DNA from: Phlebotomus papatasi
Taxonomy: Eukaryota > Arthropoda > Insecta > Diptera > Psychodidae
Assembly (NCBI RefSeq): GCF_024763615.1
Contig: NC_077222.1
Span: forward strand, 87,792,001-87,856,000
Direction: 5' to 3'
Length of the DNA: 64,000 nucleotides
The number at the start of each line of letters is the position of its first letter. Position 1 is the stretch's first letter. A program made the translations under genes and the position numbers. Shown piece by piece: positions 22,657-34,405 of this stretch. A model generated the notes under the pieces. The model made no database searches and had not been told where the DNA came from. It saw only the letters and a list, made by a program, of their open reading frames with translations.

Positions 22657-23370
22657 TAACTATTTTTCAATAAAAATCTGCGTATTTACATTTCTTACTA
22701 TGGAAATAGAAAAAAGAGTACATTTTAAAATAATAAACATATTGAAAAAATGCACACAACATCTGGTTCTTCCGAAAAATGCATTTTTATGAGGTATGCA
22801 GCATGAAACAGCAATACAAATTCTGTGAATATTGTGCAAATATTATGTTTCGAAATTTTTGAAAAAAAATATATATATTGCAAATATCCTAAATATTGTG
22901 AATATTTCACAAGAAAATCAACAACAGTGAATACGCTGAATTCCAAAATTTGACGAAATTAAATATCATATGAGAAAAATGCATTTTTTATTAGTTTTCG
23001 TTGAATTTATCTGTACAATTACGACAGGTTTTTATATTTAGTCTGAAGTGATTAATAGTGAATTTCAGATTCTTATCATTGTGTTAATGTACCTTATTTA
23101 GAAGTCTTTTAAGTTTCAATATTTTGGTTTAAAAGTAAAATCGCACACATGGGGAAACAGTGGAAAATTTCAGACAGCTTGCAATATCGGACACTTCGTT
23201 TATTTCTTAAAATGACATAAATGTTTAGTTTTTGTTTCAATTTCTAGAGAATGTACAAACCCAAATATTCAAAAGAGTGTCGTTACGTATTTAAACGATA
23301 TTTTGAAGAAAAATCCTTGAAACAGTTCCGAAAGGGCAAAGGACTTCGAGAAACTTAGTTCTCCGATATA

Positions 23371-23591
23371 GGGGAAAGTACTCATGCTTTGCACGGTCCC
23401 AAGCTTTACAATGACTAAATTTTTCCTATGTTTTTCAATAAATATGACTCATGGCACCCATATTTAAAAAAAAACTAGGCGAAAGTATCCTGTTTTTTAA
23501 AATATATTGCGAAGTCACATTTATTCAGAAACAAAGGAAAAATTTCGTAATTTTCAAGCTTGGCACCGTGGAAAGCATGGGTATTTTCCCC
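23371..23591. mobile_element. MITE (GGGGAAAGTACTCATGCTTT termini)
   Basis: TA at 23369-23370 and 23592-23593 flank GGGGAAAGTACTCATGCTTT and, inverted, GGGGAAAATACCCATGCTTT. The pairing runs on through CACGGT-CCAAGCTT and AAATTTTTCCTATG for over 60 bp. It is 221 bp. Confidence 0.85.
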
Positions 23592-23685
23592 TAGCATATA
23601 AAGCAATGTCTATATTTTAATTCAATATCAAATGCATTATTAAGAATATTTTTGGATAAAACAAATATGATTAACCGCTTTTTAA

Positions 23686-23828
23686 CGCTTTAAGGACAAG
23701 TGGAACACTGGTATCCCAAATTCGAAAACGTTTTTTTTTTGACTATTTATGTAGGACATAATAACTTTCTAAACCCTAAAAAAATATTTTGGTTTTGGGA
23801 CACCGGTGTCCCACTCGTCCTTAAAGGG
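23686..23828. mobile_element. TTAA-type MITE, third and most diverged copy
   Basis: TTAA at 23682-23685 and TTGA (one change) at 23829-23832 flank CGCTTTAAGGACAAGTGG ... GGGACACCGGTGTCCCACTC GTCCTTAAAGGG. It has the same architecture and central ACCGGTG palindrome as the copies at 11230 and 17460. Confidence 0.75.
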
Positions 23829-23849
23829 TTGAGGCCCAGAAGCGTCGTT

Positions 23850-24001
23850 CCCGTAGTTTTATTATTTTTTATCACACTGAAGATGTCTTTTTTCTGGATA
23901 TTCAGTTATTTGCACCGGGCGGGTCTCGAACTTGCAGTGGTTTAGTGATCGAAGCGCCCAAGACCCAACGATCTTGACTATTGTGCTACTGAGATCCCCT
24001 T
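23850..24001 (-). mobile_element. tRNA-derived SINE, truncated copy
   Basis: On the minus strand GATCTCAGTAGCACAATAG (A-box-like, about 23978-23990) is followed by GTTGGGTCTTGGGCG and the B box GTTCGAGACCC at about 23921-23931, then CAGTGTGATAAAAAATAATA. The same head and post-tRNA sequence is present at 44063-44407. Pol III promoter boxes in a repeated sequence point to a tRNA-derived SINE. The 3' part is cut at the border of the adjacent MITE. Confidence 0.72.
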
Positions 24002-24483
24002 TAAAATTTACATTTAAAACCTAAAACTTTGACGCTTATATACGGTATGTCCGAAATTAAACACAGTTCCCTTATCTGAAGAAAGCTTATCATTTTAATA
24101 TGTTTCTTATTCCTTAATCTCGAGTTTGGACAACATAAATTTCGTTCCCAATAAGCATTTTTTTCATGATCCTTTAAACAATCATTTAATTCAAATAAAG
24201 CGATAACCAAGATTTTTATAACGTGATTATTAGCTCTTGATTTGGTTTAGGTGACCTTTAAAGTAAATCGGCATGCTCCTAAGTAATTAAAGATTTTCTA
24301 CAATAATTTAAAAATAAAATTTCCGGTTATGGCTATTTTAAGGGTATATTTAGTAAATTATAGAATTTTTTTTATTTATTTCATTTTCTCGTTCAAAATC
24401 CTCAAACACTGATCGACCTTGTTTATTCCAATCGTTATACTTCTTTTACACCACGCTGGCTCACACTTCTACTATTAAATAAA

Positions 24484-24766
24484 TGTAGAGCGTATGGCCC
24501 ATTCGACAATTGTTAACCCAGTCGACGGCCAAACCCACCAATCCCAATCCTTCATTCCTACGACACACCCCACCCAACATCCCTAGGCGGGTGCTGAAGG
24601 TTGCTGGGGCTTTTGTTCATGTCAGCTGTCCCTGCACTTCAGTGAGTGAGCATCAGTCGCCGTGGACGGTTCACTCCAAGGAAGTTGAAAGATGGGTGGC
24701 AACTTCAGTTCCCCATTTTCCCTTAATAAGTTTATATTACTTCAGTGAGCCCCATCAGGGCTTACA
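24484..24766 (+). repeat. 5' LTR of LTR element 1
   Basis: It is 283 bp, begins TG and ends CA, and is repeated at 29850-30132 without a visible difference. The conceptual ORF from 24510 appears in both LTRs for that reason and is not a gene. Confidence 0.9.
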
Positions 24767-27700
24767 AATTCAGAAGTGGGATCCCCAATCCCCAAAAGTG
24801 GATCGTGAAAAGAACAGTTGAATTAATTGTTACAGTTGTTGTGTTGAGACTTTAATTAATCTTGCATTGTGTTCGTGTGCTGTGTAAAGTCCAGTGATAC
24901 AACGAGAACACAGAAGATAAGATGGAGCATTCCTGTCGAGGGAAGTCTGCAGATAACTGGGGAGTCCATCCGGAATGACTAAGCCAACGCGAAGGAGACG
25001 TCGTTTTGTGGAACCAGGAAGTTGTGGAGCATTTAGAGCAAAGGATTCTTCAAGAGAGTACTTGTGAGGATGGAAGTCTCTGTGCAGAGAAATCGTCAGA
25101 GAAATATTTTCAGATAAGTCCATTTTAATTAAAATTTCTAGAAAAAGTTATTTATATTGAGCAATCGCAGATACAGTAACAGAGATAGCCATCGATAAAT
25201 TCGTGCCCATTTCACAGAAGCATATAGTTTACATCGAGAATTGGTTTTGAAGAATTGCAATACTATTAAATGTTTCATTTTTTATTATCAAAAGAAATGT
25301 GAGGGGGGATGATCTTCTATGTAAAGTGTTTAAACAATAATTAAATAACGTTTGAACGTGTTTTAATTATATTAAAGATCTAAATCACAGCCACAAATGA
25401 AAAGTTCGTCAGTGATAATTTCGGATACAAGTCCTTCATAACTTCATTATTTAGTTGCATCTGTGTTATAGTCTTCGAAATCACTATTAGTCCCATTTTG
25501 ATAGCTAATTATTTTCAGGACCCACGACCACATCTTTACGGAAACACATAGTGATTTAAATTTAGTAGAAAAGGTATAAAACTATATTTGAGACAACTAT
25601 TTTAATAGATCAAACGCGAGTTTTTCATGATTTACCAAGAACAACGTTAAGTGCGCAAATCAGTAAATTTATGATCGAGATCAGAGGATGTTAGCAAAAT
25701 AATTCAGAAGTCTGTAGGGTCGTATGCAAGCAAGTGATTTCATAGGATTACGTAGGTTAAATTAAAATATTAATTGAGTGAAAGTACTCTTCGGAACATC
25801 AGCAAATAATCTTTTCGCGGCGATCACTTAACACCCTGTCGATGACGAATAAATATCGGAAGATTTAAACGGTCATATGAAAAGCAAAGTATCATCTAGC
25901 AATAAGATTATAATATTTTGGATGAGAAATAGCAGAATTGTAAATGGAATTTAGGGGCTGTATTTATGAATGGTCTGTGAGATTGATGTGTGATAGAGGG
26001 CCCTCGAAAGTGTGTGTGAATGAGGTTTTCCATTGCAGTTGTAAATTGAATCAAAATTGGGAATTTGAAGGAATTCGTATAGATTTGATTTTAGGAGAAA
26101 CCATAATTTCAGTTGTATAAGCTACATAAGGTAAAGAGTAGGACACATTTGAAATTGAAGACGAACCACAATTATAAATGTCAGAGGTTTATATTGATAT
26201 CTATAAGTGATAAGACGTTTGATACTAAATACGCATCATCAGAAAGTATACGCGATCAAGGATCAATACCACATATGCTTAACGAACATTACCGCGATCA
26301 CGGAATTGAAGGACAAATTAAAATATTAAAAATTGGAATTCATATGATATTGTTGGAATATAATAAGAAAGGAGAGAAAAAGATAAAGATGAGTAATCCA
26401 TTTTCGAAAGTATGGGAATAACCCAAAATAAATGCTAGTAGAGAAGGGTACAAACTTAGGTATACGATAGGGGCTATAAAATATTGAAATATTTTTGCAG
26501 ACAAAAAGACCCGACGCGTCGGCAAACTTAATGTTGTTTTGAAAGGATGCATTAAAGAAAATAGTCTAAATGAGTTTTGTAATTGCTTAGACCCAACTTA
26601 ATGCGTTTGGGTTGAGGGGCGAAAAACAACACCTCATTCAGGGATCATAAAATAAATGCAAAAGGATCGATAAGCAAATTGGGAAAACCCAAATGTGTTA
26701 CAAGGACCCATTAGTTCAAGCGCCTTATGGAAATGAAGTAATTAGGTTTTTCGAACAGACATACCGACAATGTTGCAATTTATCCTACAAAAAGGTTTTA
26801 CAGTTTTACAATGCACCACTCATTAGGCGGGTCTTGGGATTTCCGGGATGGTCAGATACTCGGGTCGAAAACTTATCCCTTGTAATAAAACCCTCATAAA
26901 TAGATATGCGTAATGCTTTTAGAATGTACACAGCTGCATACCATACTTTTCACAAATTGTTCAATATACATAGGATGTCGAACAAAACGAAGGATCTTCG
27001 AAAGAACATTATGTCGTGTCGCCATGCCGAGGGAAACTTGAAAACTTTCCCAACTACATGCTCTTGGATCTGATCTCAATCAAAAAGGAGTATTTTGGAA
27101 TAAAAGTGGTAACTCAAACTTTAAGGAAGCGGATTTTAGATGACAGATATATGATAGATAAATAAGACGGTCAACATTTGCGGCATAGAAATTAGCTTCA
27201 GTTCTACAACGCTCGCGCAGAAAATATAGCAGTCTATCGATTGGGCATTTGTCGAACCAGCTACATCAACAGAAGATCATAACTCAGTCAGGCGATTATG
27301 CAAAATACCACAGATGGACTATTTTTGTATTTCGGAAGTGACTCCTTAGAGACAGATAGATAATTATATTGCGAGAGAAGGAATTATTTAATGGGAAGGA
27401 ATAGGAACACGCTGTCATTTGGAACATTAATGGCCTCTACATACTTTAATAAATGTTCATCAATATTTGCCATATTAAAGTAAATTGTTACACCAGAGTA
27501 AGGACGACCGTAAAAAAACTTCGTACCGCAAACCGTGAGCTCAATATTATTATTACTCGAAAAAAAACGAACACAAATCAAAGGATACACATTAAAAAAA
27601 AAAAGGATCGGGTTAATGAGGAAATAAAACTTCCTTCAGCGCTTGGGATACATAGGCATGAAAAGATCACCACTTTTATCATATCGACGGTTGGCACTTT

Positions 27701-29079
27701 TAAAATATTCAGTGGAAAGCTGTACTACGCATAATTGCAAATAGTGGGCGCTGTATACGGAACCGGCAATTCCCATGGGGTCAAATAGGATTAACAAGAA
27801 ATAGGATGATGAAAAGTTTTTGAGGAAGACGGTGAACGAAACTAGTAGCAGTCGGCACTTCAACAACGGATAAACTATAACTTTAATGGAAAGAGTAAAA
27901 AAAAAAATACCTTCACCACATCGTACTATGATGACGGATTTAGTACCTACGAGAATAAGACCTACTTAAATTTGAAACAACTACACAACTCATAAGCGGA
28001 AGTCCAAAGCCTACAGGGATCGGTATTAAGAAAACAATGAAATCTGTAACGCTATCTGTGCAAAGATTAGTATGGTGACTCTGGTATAATTAGACTGTCG
28101 TATGAAGTTTCATGTAGAATTCATAAGACATCAGACAGGGGAAAAGGAAAGACAGGAATGAGAATAGAAGTGAATGAATTCTATTCGAGGAAGGAGAATT
28201 GAATGAAAGAAAAGGATAGTTAGCGAGAGGGATATTATATCACAAACTTCAAATTGACACATCAAGACGTAAAGCAAAATACAGGAATTAGGACTCAGGA
28301 TAAGAACAAATCATATCAACGAAATGGCCAATAATATCGAATTAGAATAATATTAGAATAATCGATGTTTTACTTCGGGTAACGGTAAAGAGGGTGTAAA
28401 ATTTAAAATTATTGATTGCAGGCTATTTTCTGTTACATAAGTAAGGAAGGATTTTCAGGGGGCTACGCAAAAAAAATATTCAAAAAAATAGGAGCGATAG
28501 GTTATAAACTCTAGAGTACACGGTCGGTAACTGAATTACATGACTAAAACGGTAAATCATGGGATAGTGGTATGATCAAATTCCTAGGTCCAGAGGTACG
28601 ATCCAATTACAACAAAGCGGACAGAATCTGGCCAGGAGTTTGATGCATACAATCACTACACCCCAAAGTTAGGAAACAGGGAACGAAAGCACCGAGCAAA
28701 CCAAGTTAATTCCTGCAGCAAGAGGAGAAGACTTCACATCGGAATCCTACAAGACAACTCTACAACAATGCACGTTCCACACAACAGTGAAATTCTATTA
28801 CACAGATGACTTCTAATCAAAATGCAAGACAACACAACTTTAACCAACAAGAACATAATTGGATTCTTATCAGGCGCAGAAGACCAATGTAAAAGGAATG
28901 CTGTTGCTGGATCACTTCAGAAACCTTAGAAAAAAACGATACTCGACAGTGATTGGATCACAATATAGATAGGATATGATTCTATGTTGCGCAACCAAGT
29001 TGATATAGCCTTTATATGATTAATTCCCAAGAGGAAAAAGACGCATTAGCAGTGAGAACCTGGACGCTTGAGGACAACA

Positions 29080-29560
29080 TTGGGTGATCTGAGCGATCGC
29101 CACAACATTGGATGATCTGAGCGATCACCCCAACATTGGCTGATCTGAGCGATCACCCCAACACTGGCTGATCTGAGCGATCGCCACGACATTGGATGAT
29201 CTGAGCGATCACCCCAACATTGGCTGATCTGAGCGATCACCCCAACACTGGCTGATCTGAGCGATCGCCACGACATTGGATGATCTGAGCGATCACCCCA
29301 ACATTGGCTGATCTGAGCGATCACCCCAACACTGGCTGATCTGAGCGATCGCCACGACATTGGATGATCTGAGCGATCACCCCAACATTGGATGATCTGA
29401 GCGATCACCCCAACATTGGCTGATCTGAGCGATCGCCACAACATTGGATGATCTGAGCGATCACCCCAACATTGGATGATCTGAGCGATCACCCCAACAT
29501 TGGATGATCTGAGCGATCACCCCAACACTGGCTGGTCTGAGCGATCGCCAGGAGGTCCAC
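29080..29560. repeat. 28-bp minisatellite with 84-bp higher-order period
   Basis: About 17 head-to-tail copies of the 28-bp unit containing TGATCTGAGCGATCACCCCA. CTGAGCGATC recurs every 28 bp from 29089 to 29537. Variants (GATCGCCACGACATTGGAT, GATCACCCCAACATTGGCT, GATCACCCCAACACTGGCT) alternate in a three-unit pattern through the middle, an 84-bp higher-order repeat. The 148-codon minus-strand ORF across it is a product of the periodicity. It lies inside LTR element 1. Confidence 0.9.
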
Positions 29561-29810
29561 TGCAGATCCTCTAGTGGTTTTACAATACCTATTGTGAAAC
29601 ACCTCGAGGGGCAGTGCCACCGCACATTCGATCCGTGGCTCATTCACACTGATGTCACAAGGATTCGAACGCTCTCTACATCACGGAAATTTAAAGGTAA
29701 TTCGCCTTCTTCGATGAGTATACCAGCTTCCGAGACATTGTGGTGATATGGGCTTAAGGAGCAGGTTGGTAGACTATGGTCCTGACCCGGGGCTCCTACT
29801 ATTTCACCAC

Positions 29811-29829
29811 GTTGCCAAGGGACGGCAAC
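29811..29829 (+). promoter_or_regulatory. Conserved stem-loop upstream of the 3' LTR (element 1)
   Basis: GTTGCC and GGCAAC form a 6-bp stem around a 7-nt loop, 20 nt before the 3' LTR. Element 2 has the same hairpin at 35808-35826, followed in both by GTCAGGAWTGGCCGAA-like sequence up to the LTR. This is where a polypurine tract would be expected, so a role in plus-strand priming or RNA packaging is possible but inferred. Confidence 0.5.
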
Positions 29830-29849
29830 TCTGTCAGGATTGGCCGAAT

Positions 29850-30132
29850 TGTAGAGCGTATGGCCCATTCGACAATTGTTAACCCAGTCGACGGCCAAAC
29901 CCACCAATCCCAATCCTTCATTCCTACGACACACCCCACCCAACATCCCTAGGCGGGTGCTGAAGGTTGCTGGGGCTTTTGTTCATGTCAGCTGTCCCTG
30001 CACTTCAGTGAGTGAGCATCAGTCGCCGTGGACGGTTCACTCCAAGGAAGTTGAAAGATGGGTGGCAACTTCAGTTCCCCATTTTCCCTTAATAAGTTTA
30101 TATTACTTCAGTGAGCCCCATCAGGGCTTACA
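29850..30132 (+). repeat. 3' LTR of LTR element 1
   Basis: It is 283 bp, TG...CA, matches 24484-24766 base for base by eye, and is followed by the duplication TAAA. Confidence 0.9.
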
Positions 30133-31983
30133 TAAAGAACTCTAAAACTGTCTCTTTAATTTATATCTGAAGGACTTTTGCCCAAAACTTCAATATTGTT
30201 TAGAAAAATTCTTCTGTTGACCCTTCTCCACTGAACCATATTTTCATTTGCTGCAAAAGGAAGGAAAAAACACATGTTTATTTGTGCGATGGGTGTATCA
30301 AAAGTGATTTTTTATCCCCAGGTTCTCATTCATTTTGCCAATGGAAAATAAATAGTGACTTTCCTTGGGGGAGATTTGGCAGAGGGATGAACCCTGAAAA
30401 TTTCAAAGGTAAACTTTCCACCCCAAGATACAAATGGTCTAACTTTGACTTTTGGCTTATGCCACCCAAACACCTGGCATCCTTCCATTATTGAATTATT
30501 GGCGCCAAATAGTTCGTGGTGCTTTAGGTCGGAGGAGTGAGCTTCAGCCATAACTTCCGTCCAAGATTAGATGAAAATTTATGCAGGATTCTTCACAGGA
30601 GTCAATTGTGCGACTCTGTAAACAGTTTCTGAAATCGTGGGAGTACGAAAGAAAATTCTCATGCAAAATGAAATGGAAATAAGTGTTGGATTTCCCTTAG
30701 TGGAGAATGATTTGATACATCTTTGGAACATGGTCAATATTTTATTGAAGAGGTCGACAAGTGGCTTTTCTCAGGCCTTGTTCTTATTTAAAATTTTACT
30801 TATTCATCGAATCTCTTGGAATTTTCAGCATGGCTAAAGGATTGGATGTTTTCTTGAGATGAAAGTAGAAAGTTTCACAGGTGAGTATTTCCATCATGAG
30901 CTTCAATTGTTGAATATTACATCAGGGTAACTTTCCTGCTTAGAAATGCATCGTAAATATTTTCTTTTATCTGATTAAAAGCTCTCCTGGTAAATTGGGG
31001 TAAAAAGCTCACAACATTCCAATGAAATTTCCCAAACTGAGGAAAGAAAGTGAAAATGAAGCGCCAACAAAATGTTATTTTAGCTTCAGGAACTGTTTTA
31101 ATAGCACAAATGAAAATTGTGTTGCTGAAACTAGAGTGGAATATGAACAATTAGTCATTCAATCAGCACAAAAGTTGTCACCCAAAAAGTGCAACAAATT
31201 GAATTATCCTACAATTCAGTGAAGTCGCCTCCATTGTCACTTCTCCCCTAATCATGACCTCGGGGCTGTCGTACATACGCATTTTCCTCGCGCGAATTGT
31301 TCCAATTTGGGATGTTAAGTGAGTTGGGTGAAAAGTTCACCAGGATAGTTGGACAATAGCCCGGGCAGTGAAACCATGGGAGCCACATTCAAATTTTACC
31401 ATCGAACACTCACAACGACAAATTCTGTGTTCAATGCAATAACGATATTTTACATTCATTTCCCCATTTACAATTCATGTGGGGAAAGCTCTCATGTGAG
31501 CTTTAAAGTTCAACTGTGCCTCTGGTGGGACGAAACAATCAATGCCACTTTTAAAAACCACTTAAATAACCCTCTCCCAAGGGGAATATATTTAAATTTC
31601 AAAGTTTAAGTTAGTTTTCCGAACATTTTTTTTTGTGATATTTCAGAGTCATGCAATAGTACAATGGCTGGTAAAGTAATAAAGCCATTCTGAATCCCTT
31701 AGGAATTTTCTAAAGGTTATGAAATAATGTTTAAAGTCTAATTAGAGTGCAGTAGTTTAAATGGATAAAATTTATGAATGAAACACAATTACAAGTGTAC
31801 TGATGGATCTTGAAAGGTTTAAGAATAAAACTTCATAAAATCATCGATTTAGTGGTTTATTAATTCAAAATCGATTGACATCAATCCAAATTAGGCCAAA
31901 ATTCAAAGACTTTTCCAATAAATTCAAATTGACTCCGACTGATTAAGAAATTCGCTCTCCAGAGAGTCAGATTTAAGTTGATA
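30133..31983. other. No gene seen
   Basis: ORFs of 66-86 codons on both strands without motifs. No repeat borders found. Immediately left of the inverted-repeat element, at about 31966, is GTCAGATTTAAGTT, which is repeated just beyond that element's right end. Confidence 0.45.
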
Positions 31984-32448
31984 GGGGACTCTCCGATGGT
32001 GGCCAGTGGATTTTTCACAAAGAAAAACGCTTCTTCAATCTTTCCCAGAGCTTTCGGTCCTGGATGTGGACCTTCTTCAGTGGTCGATTAAACTATGTTT
32101 TTTGTACTTTATGAGGATCGTTATTTTGTGTGGGATTTCTGAAAAAGAAAAGAAAATTATTAACAGAAAGCGACAAATCACATCATATCCGTACCTAAGA
32201 AAAATTGCTTAAAAGTTGAAAATCAGTGAAAATAATTTCCTGAAAGAACCTTCCCAATTGATAATCTGAAAGTGATGATATTGTTCAATCCCACACAAAA
32301 TAACGATCCTCATAAAGTACAAAAAACATAGTTTAATCGACCACTGAAAAAGGTTCACATCCAGGACCGAAAGCTCTGGGAAAGATTGAAGAAGTGTTTT
32401 TATTTGTGAAGTGACTTCAAATCCACTGGCCACCACCGGAGAGTCCCC
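31984..32448. mobile_element. 465-bp long-inverted-repeat element (GGGGACTCTCCG termini)
   Basis: GGGGACTCTCCGATGGTGGC is mirrored by GCCACCACCGGAGAGTCCCC. The arms pair for well over 150 bp each (CAATCTTTCCCAGAGCTTTC, TCGATTAAACTATGTTTTTT, TGAGGATCGTTATTTTGTGT and complements), leaving a ~100-bp loop. TA flanks both ends (31982-31983, 32449-32450). The ORFs at 32006-32212 (plus) and 32209-32454 (minus) share a peptide because they read the two arms. They are not genes. Confidence 0.85.
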
Positions 32449-32939
32449 TATCAATACACATTACGCCAGTTCTTCATCCAATTGTCAGATTTAAGTTCAA
32501 AAACTTAAAAAGAAATGATTTTTTCCGTTATAGGATCTTCAGACTTAAGGCATAGCCATATGGATTACGTACCCTTTAAATTTAAGTTTAAGTTTATTGA
32601 AATATCACAACAAATACAATTGTACGGCAGGTAATAAAGAAAACAAAAAAAAGTGAGAAAAAGAAATGTGACATTACTAAATTTGGAAGAAGAGATGAAG
32701 AATAAGCAAAATGATTAGCGAAAAATCCCAGTCTGGAAATGCCTTTGAATTCCCAAATTAGCTTCACGGGGAAGTGCGTTGTACAAAGACAGGGTAAATG
32801 TCCTAATTCAAAACCATTTCCAGACGCTTTAACTTTGACAGAAGATTCAACACATTAAGTTCATATTTTACTGCTCGAACTCAAAGAGAGAGCAGTTATA
32901 TAATCGACTTTTTTTTCAACTCATCACTGTTCTGGAGCT
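32449..32939. other. No gene seen
   Basis: AT-rich. The 19-mer GAACTCAAAGAGAGAGCAG at about 32878 recurs at about 41214, suggesting another dispersed repeat not delimited here. Confidence 0.4.
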
Positions 32940-33231
32940 AGAACGGTAAGAGATATCGACTTCCAGTCTTCGATGACCTCCACTAAACAAAAAAAATCTC
33001 TCGACGTTTGTTTTTCCCCCTCCCCACTCCCCCCTCTATCGCTTCCAAAAACCATGTTTTTTTGGTTTTTCTCAAAATTGGCCCAAGCTTTTTCAGTGAT
33101 TTTTGGATATGTTTTAGAGCTAGTCTAGGCGAACATTTCGCCCAAACATATCTATGACCGGAAAATTCGGCATTTTGAATTATTGAAGGTCAAAAGTCAA
33201 TCACTTTAGAAGGCTCATTTTTTAATCGATT

Positions 33232-33539
33232 TGTAGAACAATGCATAACAGATTCGATGAAATTTATTAAAGTTCCCATTAGAGTAGCATAATTAATACT
33301 TGAGCCATCATCGTATCTGTGCTCGCTGGGATAGAAGCCGTCACTTAAGGTGTTGACGTCTTAAGGGGAGCTGTGCGCACGTCCTTTTCTATCAGTCAGT
33401 CTATCGTTGCCTTTTGGTGAGTGCAGTGGGTTTGCGCAGGGGTTTAGCTCTCCAATGGGTAACGATAATTCTCCCGCGAGTATCGGAATTTGCGTGGTGG
33501 CTCATCGCGTTTTAATCTCTTTCAATTATCCTTTCTTCA
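33232..33539 (+). repeat. 5' LTR of LTR element 2
   Basis: It is 308 bp, TG...CA, preceded by GATT. Directly after it comes TTCAGAAGTGGGAT, the same string that follows the 5' LTR of element 1. The primer-binding site should lie here, but I could not match it to a tRNA. Confidence 0.92.
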
Positions 33540-34405
33540 TTCAGAAGTGGGATTAATTCAAAAAGACCCATAAAAGTGGGCCGCGAATTGTGGAAAAAAG
33601 TTTTCAGTGGTATTTCGTCATGCTTGCATTGTGGGGATTTTCCTAAGCCGCATGTGATCGAGAGGGAGGGAAAATGAGCCACAGCGCTTCGCCGTGATCG
33701 TACGCGTGTGTGTGTGTTTGGTGTGCTAGGGGTGGCGAGCAACCAGAGAGCAGCTTTCGGAGGGGAAGCAGCTGAGCGAGCGAGAGATCAACGTGAAGGA
33801 GAAAATGGTTTGTACACACACAAGCTCGTGCGCATTCCGGCTACAAAAGGCTGGGGCGTAGAGCGAAAGAGGAGAAAATTGGTAAGCCACGCAAACCGCC
33901 AAAGAAGTGCGGGAGAAAATAAATTTATTTTGGAAGAAAATTAAGCAATCAGATTTAACCTTGATTAACAGTTCTTGTCTGTTAGATGGAAAATTTCTAT
34001 GAATAAAGACAAAGGGGTTATCATGCAGGAGAGTGTGAAAGAGCATAGTGTGAATGTGTTGGTGTGAAAGGGTGCACCCAAATGATTGTTGGTGTCTGTG
34101 AGGGAGAGCGGACAATTTGTGCTTAAAGGGGGAAGCACTTTTGTTCTCTGTCGATTCGATCGCGTTTGATCGTGTTCGTAATTTTCTTGGAAGTCATTGC
34201 GCAACATTTTCTGTGGAATTTTCTGAAAAATTATAGAGGGTTGTTGCAATTTTATAGTGATTTTCGAGACTGTCGGTGGATAAATTCCTAAATTTAATCA
34301 GTGAGGTAAAAGAAACACTTTTCTGTTGTATTTGTTGGCAGTGATTAATTTTATTGTCCTTTTAGTGATTCTCATTTCAATCCTGTGACGACAGAGGCTA
34401 TCGCA

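Larger units (their letters stand above)
24484..30132 (+). mobile_element. LTR retrotransposon without recognisable gag/pol (LARD-like)
   Basis: Two 283-bp direct repeats starting TGTAGAGCG and ending GGGCTTACA bound a 5.65-kb element flanked by the 4-bp duplication TAAA. The LTRs look identical by eye, so insertion is recent. The ~5.1-kb interior has no ORF above ~150 codons and no protease, reverse transcriptase, RNase H or integrase motif. It holds a 28-bp minisatellite near its 3' end. A motif just inside the 5' LTR (TTCAGAAGTGGGAT) and a hairpin before the 3' LTR are shared with the element at 33232-36152. Orientation follows that shared motif. It must have been moved by another element's proteins. 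A gypsy-group relation is inferred from the 4-bp duplication and the gag-bearing relative. Confidence 0.85.

Noticed and set aside
24510..24821. 103-codon ORF MLTQSTAKPTNPNP..., duplicated at 29876
   Set aside because: It lies in the LTRs of a retrotransposon, starts at TTG and is duplicated because the LTRs are.
26113..26421. 102-codon ORF inside LTR element 1
   Set aside because: No gag, protease, RT or integrase motif; Lys/Ile-rich composition follows the AT content.
29046..29492. 148-codon minus-strand ORF with repeated CWGDRSDHPM
   Set aside because: It is an artefact of the 28/84-bp minisatellite, which is open in several frames; no start context or homology.
32006..32454. Two ORFs sharing LLQSFPELSVLDV
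   Set aside because: They read the two arms of one inverted repeat on opposite strands.
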